From positions 1-15,153 of the forward strand of contig CAYQDB010000041.1 of assembly GCA_964416195.1 (NCBI GenBank): a stretch of DNA of 15,153 nt, in the 5' to 3' direction. Source of the stretch: CAYQDB01 sp964416195. Its GTDB lineage: Bacteria; Zixibacteria; MSB-5A5; GN15; FEB-12. Each line of letters opens with the position of its first letter. The stretch's first letter is position 1. Shown in pieces: positions 6,882 through 14,100 of the stretch. The position numbers and the translations under genes are program-made. The notes under the pieces are model-generated. The model searched no databases, had not been told where the DNA came from, and was given only the letters and a program-made list of their open reading frames with translations.

Positions 6882-6996
6882 ATACCAAGTTGCAATCGTA
6901 CATATAAATCGACTCATGGGGGGCTGTTATGCGACTCTGCATGATAGCCACTTTATCACCAGAATCAGTGATACTCCTTTGAATGCAACTTGGTAT
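6882..6996. repeat. 115-bp inverted-repeat-bounded element with two internal hairpins
   Basis: ATACCAAGTTGCA (6882-6894) and TGCAACTTGGTAT (6984-6996) are perfect reverse complements, extending to 16 bp with one mismatch. Inside, GGCTGTTATGC (6922-6932) pairs over all 11 positions with GCATGATAGCC (6939-6949), including two G-U pairs, and TATCAC (6954-6959) pairs with GTGATA (6968-6973). The whole folds as a closing stem with two arms. TA dinucleotides flank the CCAAG...CTTGG core, as expected for a TA-targeting MITE. Alternatively it is a structured RNA in the transcript between phosphatase and PilZ. No ORF lies inside. Confidence 0.6.
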
Positions 6997-7036
6997 CATA
7001 ACTGCCTACCAGGGCAAGATTCTCGATGTGCTCGCG

Positions 7037-8323
7037 TTACATTGCCCTCATAATCAAGAATGTGATATCGTCAAACTGTAAGCCGCTCTGCCTGAACTGC
7101 GTTAAGTCTATTATGAGATCATCACGTATCGAACTGAGATTAGAACCTAGCTTATTTGAAATGAAAGCCTTCAATCGATCCTCACCGTATTCTTTTGTGT
7201 CTGGACTAAAGTTATCAGTTACTCCGTCAGTCCAAACGAAAAGAGTATCGCCGGGTTTCAGGATTACTTCTCCCGGAGTGTAGCTGCTGTTGAATAGAAC
7301 ACCAATAACGAGGTTAGAGGTCTCCAGTATTCGTAATTTGCCCTTAGCGGACAAGATAAAGGGCGGCATGTGCCCCGCATTGACGTAGTGCAGACGTCGA
7401 CTGGCACCATCAAAGATCGCAAGAAAAGATGTCATGAACTGCGCAGGCATGCTTGATTCAAAGAACAATCGATTCAAATGACCGGCCAGGTCTTGTATGG
7501 AGATATTAGGATCGGCCCGTAGCTGCGATCGTATAACAGCAAGAGACTGGGCAGCTATTAGTGCTGCAGGTACGCCCTTTCCGGAAACATCTCCAACCGA
7601 AAAGAATACCTGGTGTTCGTCGAGACGAATCATGTCCCAATAGTCCCCGCCGACATCCCTGGCAGGGGAGCTAAAGCCAAGAATCTCATACCCCGCGGTT
7701 TCTAAGTTTTGGCGCGGCAGATAGTTTTCTTGAATTAACTTGGCTAACCGCATTTCCTCTTCGATTACCAAGAGCTTTTGCTCCTTTTCGAACAGCCGAG
7801 CATTGGCAATTACCGTGGCGGTTTGGGTGCCGACTATACCAAGAAACCGCTTGTCGCTCTCGCCGAACCCGCTGGGAGCTTGTTTGTTGAATAGAACTAG
7901 GACACCAATCAGGCTGTGTCGCGAGATCAGTGGGGCGGCAAGAAGTGAGTTCAGCCCCAACTTGCCAAAATCGAATCCCGCAAATCGCTTATCGTTGACA
8001 GGGTCGTTCATCACCAAGATCGACTTGTGCTTAATCATCCAGCCCACCAGACTTTCGTGCAGGTGAAACGGCGTCTTACGGTCGGAGGCTGACCACTTAC
8101 GGATAAAGGTGCGGAACTTGTCAATCTCGGCTGTGCCCTCTTCAAGAAGGAACACGGCTCCCTCTTCTGCCCTGATCTTCTTTAGGCAACAGGCTAAGAT
8201 CGTTTGCGTAATCCTATTCACTGACATGGACAGGTTAATAGCCGCGGCGATTTCATTCAGCGCAGAAAGCTCCTGGACGCTGTTGCGCAGTCCCTCCAAC
8301 TCCCGACTTGAAATATCTCCCAT
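7037..8323 (-). CDS. GAF domain-SpoIIE/RsbU-type PP2C serine phosphatase
   Basis: A 428-aa soluble two-domain phosphatase. An N-terminal GAF sensor domain occupies roughly residues 34-179 (ALNEIAAAINLSMS..., ending QTATVIANARLFEKEQ). A short coiled-coil linker then leads to the RsbU-like entry MRLAKLIQENYLP. The PP2C-SpoIIE domain has DVGGDYWD (metal-binding Asp near 223 and 227), SVGDVSGKGVPAAL (Asp245), WTDGVTD (Asp366) and FDDITFL (Asp418/419), so all metal ligands are present. The family dephosphorylates STAS anti-sigma antagonists in partner-switching pathways. No STAS or RsbW gene is in the window. ATG 8323 is preferred (AAGGCGG about 9 nt upstream) over TTG 8332, which overlaps that SD. 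It is divergent from a Ser/Thr kinase and shares a promoter region with it. Confidence 0.9.
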   Translation of the reverse strand: MGDISSRELEGLRNSVQELSALNEIAAAINLSMSVNRITQTILACCLKKIRAEEGAVFLLEEGTAEIDKFRTFIRKWSASDRKTPFHLHESLVGWMIKHKSILVMNDPVNDKRFAGFDFGKLGLNSLLAAPLISRHSLIGVLVLFNKQAPSGFGESDKRFLGIVGTQTATVIANARLFEKEQKLLVIEEEMRLAKLIQENYLPRQNLETAGYEILGFSSPARDVGGDYWDMIRLDEHQVFFSVGDVSGKGVPAALIAAQSLAVIRSQLRADPNISIQDLAGHLNRLFFESSMPAQFMTSFLAIFDGASRRLHYVNAGHMPPFILSAKGKLRILETSNLVIGVLFNSSYTPGEVILKPGDTLFVWTDGVTDNFSPDTKEYGEDRLKAFISNKLGSNLSSIRDDLIIDLTQFRQSGLQFDDITFLIMRAM

Positions 8324-8344
8324 GACTCTCAACCGCCTTGCGTC

Positions 8345-8373
8345 TTGATTGGTTAGCTCATTAATACTATATT
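8345..8373 (+). promoter_or_regulatory. Predicted promoter of the kinase gene
   Basis: TTGATT (8345-8350), a 17-nt spacer and TATATT (8368-8373, five of six matches). The predicted start near 8380 gives a leader of about 60 nt that contains a hairpin. The -10 overlaps the predicted -10 of the divergent phosphatase promoter. Confidence 0.5.
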
Positions 8374-8397
8374 ATTATTGTGTTGGCTTTCTGGCAA
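8369..8397 (-). promoter_or_regulatory. Predicted promoter of the phosphatase gene
   Basis: On the minus strand TTGCCA (8397-8392), a 17-nt spacer and TAATAT (8374-8369). Its -10 shares five bases with the -10 of the divergent kinase promoter, so the two polymerase sites would exclude each other. Confidence 0.42.
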
Positions 8398-8409
8398 CCC
8401 TAAAATATC

Positions 8410-8431
8410 AAGGGGTCGGCTCGAACCCCTT
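8410..8431 (+). promoter_or_regulatory. Hairpin in the kinase leader, just before an SD-less start
   Basis: AAGGGGT (8410-8416) and ACCCCTT (8425-8431) are perfect arms around an 8-nt loop CGGCTCGA. The hairpin ends 10 nt before ATG 8442. No Shine-Dalgarno site lies between it and the start codon. Confidence 0.5.
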
Positions 8432-8441
8432 TCGTTGAACA

Positions 8442-10829
8442 ATGTTGACTTCAGGTTCCAGATTTGGTGCGTACAGGATTGAGGATGCTCTCGGCAGCGG
8501 AGCGATGGGTGAAGTGTACCGGGCGGTTGACAGCAGACTGGATCGCGTGGTTGCTCTGAAGCTGATCAGGCAAGAGCTAGCTGGTTCTAGTGAGTATATT
8601 AATAGGCTGATCGAAGAGGCGAGAGCCGCAGCCAAAATCGATTCTCCCTACGTGGTTCGGATATGGGAATGCTCAAAATGTGATGATATTCACTTCATAG
8701 CGATGGAATACGTCGCCGGAAGTGATTTGACCAGCTCAGCCGGCTCGCTGGACTTGCAAAGCAAACTCTCTATCACACTTCAGATTGCCGAGGGGATACA
8801 GGCGGCTCACGCGGTAGGTTTGACGCACAGTGACCTAAAACCTGATAACATAAACCTCACACCGGATAATCAGGTAAAAATCCTTGACTTCGGCTTGGCT
8901 AAGCCCATTCGCCACGAGTCGCTCGACGAGCAAGGAAACATTGAAGGGACAATACATTATCTGGCGCCAGAGCAGCTCACAGGTGAGCCGGTATCGTTCA
9001 GCAGCGATCAGTTTGCGTTTGGAGTGATTCTGTATGAATTGACAACTGGTGTTCGCCCGTTCGAAGGACACTACCCGGCAAGCATAATCTACTCGATCTT
9101 ACATGAAGAACCGATCCCTCCCAAAGATGTGAACCCTGACCTTCCCGAGTGGCTAAACTCGTTCATCCTGAAGCTGCTGGTCAAACAGCCGGATCAGCGT
9201 TTTGCCGACGTGGCCGCCATAGTAACACACTTGCAAGCGGGTCTTGGGGGAGAACCACTCACAATTGATGGTAAGGTGGCGGTCCGTCGGCAGACGGTGA
9301 CGGTCATTGACCTGAAGAATCTCTCCGATGACAGCAGTTGGGATTACTTCTGTGAAGGTTTTACCGATGACGTCATCAGCGAATTGTCCCGGCGCACAGA
9401 TCTGATTGTGTCAGAGCAGCCTTCACAGAGTCTGCCGCGTGACATCCGCGATATATTCGAACGCTGCCACTCGGATTTTGTCATTAGAGGATCGCTCGTA
9501 CGCTGGCAAGAGAGGATTCGGTTGAATCTCTTCGTCTATGGCGAGGAAGGAGAACGGCTGATTTCGACTGAGAAGTACGAAGACCATGCCGAACAGCTTT
9601 TCGATCTGTTATCGAGAGCAGCCCGAGAAACATCGCTTACCCTAGCCACCGTGACTGGACAATCCGCTATCGAGGTCGATGGCGGTTTGAAGACTGATAT
9701 TTCGGCCTACGATTACTATTTGAAAGGAAAGAGTTATTACCAGACAAATAGACCTGAGGATCTTCAGTTCGCAGCCAATATGTTCAAAAAGGCACTAGAG
9801 ATTGATCCTGACTTCGCCCTGGCCCACTCAGGACTCGCAGATGTCTTTGCCTTTCAGTATATGGCTTACTACAACCGCACTCCGGCCTGTATCGAAAATG
9901 CGAAAAAGGAGGCGCTGAGGGCGCTTGAGATAGAAAGTCGTCTGGCTGAGGGCCACCGATCGCTCGGCCGCTATTATATGTTTATGGGAGACACCGACCG
10001 CTCAGAAGAGTGCTTTCGCAAAGCCGTTGAGCTTAACCCCAAGTATGCAATTGGGTATCGCAGTCTCGCTTGGTTGAAGTATCAACAGGGTGATTACTCT
10101 TCAGTCTTGACCTGGTCCAATAAATCCCTGCAACTTGCACCGACTGACGTGGAAACACTACTGTTAATAGGTCTATGTAATACCTATAATCGTAAGTATA
10201 CAGCGGCAATGGCGACCTTGCAACGAGCGATCGAGATCTCCCCTGATTATGGACGTGCCTATTACAATCTGGGGCTGGTGTATATGAAGCTGGGTGTCCT
10301 GGACCTGGCACTGGAAAACTATGAGAAGGCCGCTAAATATCAGGGCGACCCAAACTGTTACATAGATGCCGGTTTTATCCATCTCATCCTTAAGGAATTT
10401 GATAAAGCCCGCGCAGCGTTTCAGGAATCGATCTTGGCCAACTTCTTCCCGTTTGTTGCCTACTATTACCTCGGTTTTCTCGAACGAACTTGCAGCAATC
10501 AGGAGCAGGCCCAAATCTATTTCGAAAACGCCCTGGCATTGCTTGAGGGAGTTGATTTCTCTGATCCAGAGAACGTTCAGATGCAGGGTTTCTACGCTCT
10601 GGCACAGGTTGGAGCCGGACAGACGGACGCAGCACGGAAGACGCTGGATTTACTCCTGGCACATGATGACCTTATTGGTGATGTTTGGCTCAATGTCGCC
10701 AGATGTTTCGCCCTGCTTGGGGAGACGGATGCGGCTGTACAATACTTGCAGCGTGCATTCATTAGAAAGCCTGGACCGACAGAGAAAGAAGTGGCCCTGG
10801 ATCCACATTTTGCGGCGCTTCGTGATTAA
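8442..10829 (+). CDS. Cytosolic Ser/Thr protein kinase with TolB-like domain and TPR repeats
   Basis: A 795-aa protein with three parts. Residues 11-268 are a Hanks-type kinase: glycine loop GSGAMGEV (18-25), Lys40 in VVALK, Glu58 or Glu59 as the alpha-C partner, catalytic loop HSDLKPDN (129-136, Asp131), DFG 149-151 and APE 175-177. The usual HRD Arg is Ser130, so it is a non-RD kinase. Residues about 284-405 match the TolB-like/CadC-associated domain (FCEGFTDDVISELSRR, DFVIRGSLVRWQERIRL). From about 425 to 780 run TPR-type helical repeats (for example ALEIDPDFALAHSGLADVFA and AIEISPDYGRAYYNLGLVYMKLG). No membrane segment is seen, although relatives often carry one. TGA lies two codons upstream in frame, so ATG 8442 is the first possible start; it lacks an SD. 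Substrates are unknown. The divergent RsbU-type phosphatase is the obvious partner candidate, by inference only. Confidence 0.92.
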   Translation: MLTSGSRFGAYRIEDALGSGAMGEVYRAVDSRLDRVVALKLIRQELAGSSEYINRLIEEARAAAKIDSPYVVRIWECSKCDDIHFIAMEYVAGSDLTSSAGSLDLQSKLSITLQIAEGIQAAHAVGLTHSDLKPDNINLTPDNQVKILDFGLAKPIRHESLDEQGNIEGTIHYLAPEQLTGEPVSFSSDQFAFGVILYELTTGVRPFEGHYPASIIYSILHEEPIPPKDVNPDLPEWLNSFILKLLVKQPDQRFADVAAIVTHLQAGLGGEPLTIDGKVAVRRQTVTVIDLKNLSDDSSWDYFCEGFTDDVISELSRRTDLIVSEQPSQSLPRDIRDIFERCHSDFVIRGSLVRWQERIRLNLFVYGEEGERLISTEKYEDHAEQLFDLLSRAARETSLTLATVTGQSAIEVDGGLKTDISAYDYYLKGKSYYQTNRPEDLQFAANMFKKALEIDPDFALAHSGLADVFAFQYMAYYNRTPACIENAKKEALRALEIESRLAEGHRSLGRYYMFMGDTDRSEECFRKAVELNPKYAIGYRSLAWLKYQQGDYSSVLTWSNKSLQLAPTDVETLLLIGLCNTYNRKYTAAMATLQRAIEISPDYGRAYYNLGLVYMKLGVLDLALENYEKAAKYQGDPNCYIDAGFIHLILKEFDKARAAFQESILANFFPFVAYYYLGFLERTCSNQEQAQIYFENALALLEGVDFSDPENVQMQGFYALAQVGAGQTDAARKTLDLLLAHDDLIGDVWLNVARCFALLGETDAAVQYLQRAFIRKPGPTEKEVALDPHFAALRD

Positions 10830-10925
10830 AACCTAAGTTAAATGACTCTTGTCCTGGTGTCTTGCTGATAGTTTTTGAAGGCATCATCTCCAGACAACAA
10901 ACCCAATATGGTGTAAAAGGAGCGG

Positions 10926-10961
10926 TTTTGTCTTGACAAAATCAGCGAACTGAAGTATAAT
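10926..10961 (+). promoter_or_regulatory. Perfect-consensus sigma70 promoter with dyad over the -35
   Basis: TTGACA (10933-10938), exactly 17 nt, then TATAAT (10956-10961): 12 of 12 consensus positions. TTTTGTC (10926-10932) and GACAAAA (10935-10941) form a perfect 7-bp dyad covering the -35, an ideal place for a repressor. The predicted start is near 10968, giving a leader of about 180 nt. Confidence 0.8.
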
Positions 10962-10969
10962 TCCCCAAA

Positions 10970-11012
10970 GGCGGTTGTGTCCAACAAACCGTCTGGGTGA
11001 AATCTGACCCGG
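10970..11012 (+). promoter_or_regulatory. Two tandem hairpins in the 5' leader
   Basis: CGGTTGT (10972-10978) pairs with AC plus AACCG (10984-10991, one bulged A). CTGGGT (10993-10998) then pairs with ACCCGG (11007-11012, one G-U) around GAAATCTG. They begin almost at the predicted transcription start and are followed by an orphan AGGAGG. No known riboswitch class is recognised. Confidence 0.35.
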
Positions 11013-11148
11013 TACAGCAGGAGGAAAATTATTAATTTGGTCTATAATTAAGCAGGGTCTTGTGACTGGTCGCAGGGTACTGTTGGGTCATATTACTCAA
11101 GGGTACTACAATCGAGAACTTTTTTATGGAAGTGTGGAGGTATAAGAT

Positions 11149-14100
11149 ATGCGCTACCTATTGCTTATCACGATAGGATGTCTTCTCACATTCGCCGGCA
11201 GTTCGCTGGCTGATCCCGAGGGCTCAATATCCCTTGATACTGTTATAGGACAAACGGGGATTGACTCGATTTGTGTTGGGACGGTGCGTTTCAGACTCCG
11301 CGTTACCGTATCTATAACCTCGGATCCGGTTACGGGATTCACCAATGGATTTAAAGTTTACTCACCGGATGGCGCTACATGGGGAGTGCCGGTTGGGGAT
11401 ACGGTTAGCGGTATTGGAGACGCCTTTAACATCGTTGTCAGTATAAACTATTATTCGGCTGACGGTTCCGGCGCTGATACTATTGGATTCGGGGGAGTTG
11501 CTACGCTTGGCACTGGGTGGCCGCCGGGGTATGATGACGTGCCGTTTTCCATAACTATTCATCCTGACATCGCAGATACCGGCAAGACTATCTGCCTTGA
11601 TTCGGCCTGGTATCCACCTGGTGGCGACTGGCTGTGGGCATCAGGTGGTAATTCCGCTTCTCCAGCCTGGAGCGGGCCGCACTGCTTCACAGTTTATGGC
11701 GGTGGTGAAGATAGTGATGGAGATGGTATTCCAGACGAGTTCGACAACTGCCCAAGCGTCTTTAATCCTGAACAGGAGAATGCCGACAGCGATGGCACAG
11801 GTGATAGCTGCGATATCTGCACAGATACCGATGGTGATGGCTATGGAAACCCAGGATTTCCTGCTAACACCTGCCCTGAAGACAACTGCCCCTACGCCTA
11901 TAATCCCGGCCAGGATGATGGTGATGGTGACGGTAGTGGCGATAGCTGTGACAACTGTGTTGCCATATACAATCCTGATCAGGCCGACTCGGATGGTGAC
12001 GGAAAAGGTGATTCCTGCGACGTCGGCGAGCCCCGCTTTGATGCCAATCCCAGATCAGGGCCGGCGCCCCTGACTGTGTCCTTTACGGATCAGTCGATTC
12101 CAATCTCAACGATTACGGACTGGCTCTGGAAATTCGGCGACGAACAGACCAGTACTGATCAGGATCCTGTCCACCAGTACACCGACACCGGCCACTATGA
12201 TGTCACACTTATTATCTCGGACGGTATCTGGTCCGACACCCTCACCAAGTACAACTATATTGCTGCTGCCGACAGTTCCCAGTGGACTGGGTTTGACATT
12301 TCCTTGCTGTTTAGCGCTGACGCCTTCAGTATTAAAGCGGTCGATTTAGATCATGACAACAATAGCGATTTAGTATATTCCACCTCCTGTGGACATGGTT
12401 TATGGGTTGCATACGGCAATGGCAACGGTACCTTTGGTACTCCAGTTGAATACCTACCGGATGTGGGATTAGCTACTGCTTTTACATTTGCCTTTATAAA
12501 CGATGACAGTATGATCGATATAGTCGCAATTAAGAACGATTCTCTCTACGTAATGCTGAACTCTGGCGGCAGAGATTTTGTCATCTCCTCTTTTCCTCAC
12601 ACGAGTTGTCAATCACCGTATGATATCACCGTAGGCTTCTTCAATGATGATGCCTTCGTGGATGTCGCAGTTACTCCTGACCGTATTTATTTTGGAGATG
12701 GCCAAGGAGCTTTCCCAAACTATATTTCTCTGCCAACATCTATCCAGTCGGTAGATGTCAGCGATTTCAATAATGATGGTTATGATGATATTATCGTTGC
12801 AACCTCTATCCCATCTGCTGATGATTCTGCGTTGATCTATTTGAACGATGGATTGGGTAATTTCACACCCTCAGCAAGCATCTGGCTCGGAAGCACTTCA
12901 TTTAGTATTACTACTGCCAATGCACTGGCTGACTTCAATCGGGATGGTAATAACGACTTTGCCCTAACTGTTCCTCATTTCGATGTTCATCACGAGAGTA
13001 TTATTTATGTTGGCTTTGGAGATGGAAGCGGCGGAATTGCACACTTCGATACCACAAGGGTGTATGGCTTAGCCTACAACCTCGCTGCCACTGATGTCAA
13101 CCGAGACCATAATCTGGATATCGTTGTGGCCAATCCCAATGAGAGTAGACTGGAAATCTATCTTGGTGATGAACTGGGCAATTTTACCGGCCCTGTTATA
13201 GTTGATTTGGGGGGAGGTATAACGTATACTATGGCTTCTGCTGATTTCAATCGCGATGGTAACCCTGATTTCGTGTGTGGCATACCCTCATTTTGCAGTG
13301 CACCTTCTAATCTAATCCTTGCCACGAATCTGCTACCACCTGCTCCGGTCCTGGCCGACACGATGATGATGATCACCACGGGTTACCAGAGTGTGAGTAT
13401 CGAAGTTCAGAACCCGGACTCGTTTGTTATCTCGAGAAACTTCACGACCGTAGCCGGCGCTGATTACTGGCGGCTTGACGCTGACGTTGATGGTATGCTC
13501 GACGAAGCCACAGTAGATTACAACCTGCAATATGGCGAATATACTATTATCATTAAACCTAAACCCGGCACTTCCCCAGGTGCCTATTTTGGCTCTGGTA
13601 TCGGAATCAATGGGTCGCTGTTTGCCACGCTATTTGTAAATTATGCGACTTCGGCTATGAAAAGCAGCGCCAATGGTTTTGCTTCTGATAGTATCGTTTT
13701 CTATTACACTGTAGAGGAGGAATCTTCAATACAACCGGCCAACGGCATACCGACCGGCACCAGCCGCCCGACTTTCGACTGGAGTCGCCTGGTGAGTGAA
13801 AGCCTCCCAGTTGACAGTTTCCATTTTCAACTGGATCGATACTATGACTTTTCGGCTCCTTTCTGGGACACTACCTGGCAAGGCGCTCCTCAGCTCGTGC
13901 CTCATCCGGACAGCACCCTGGGAGCCAACTCAGTCTTTTACTGGCGCTTTATTTCATTTAAGAATGGAGGCTGGTACGACACATCAAGGACCTTTGCGGC
14001 GTATATTACCATTTGTTGTGTCGAACGTGGAAACGTAGACGGCATTATTGGCGTAGGTGGACCAATTGATGTTGCTGACCTGACCTACCTGGTATCCTAT

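Larger units (their letters stand above)
10830..11148. other. Intergenic region and long leader upstream of the dockerin-like protein
   Basis: These 319 nt contain no credible gene and no clear terminator for the kinase. They hold a perfect-consensus promoter with an overlapping dyad at 10926-10961 and two leader hairpins at 10970-11012. An orphan AGGAGG (11019-11024) is followed only by a TTG mini-ORF of four codons. Direct repeats of AGGGTACT lie at 11074-11081 and 11100-11107. The true SD GGAGG is at 11136-11140. Confidence 0.55.

Noticed and set aside
7011..7048. AGGGCAA...TTGCCCT inverted repeat across the phosphatase stop codon as a terminator
   Set aside because: The loop is 24 nt long, no T-run follows in either direction and the stop codon lies inside, so it is too weak to call.
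8410..8431. Resemblance of GGGG-TCGGCTCGA-CCCC to a tRNA T-arm
   Set aside because: The loop is eight rather than seven nt in the stable pairing. No acceptor, anticodon or D-arm can be built around it, and no CCA end is present.
11597..12073. A 158-codon open frame inside the secreted-protein gene
   Set aside because: It is a +1 shadow over the Asp/Gly-rich TSP3 repeats. Its low-complexity Met/Val/Thr composition comes from the GATGGTGATGG-type repeats.
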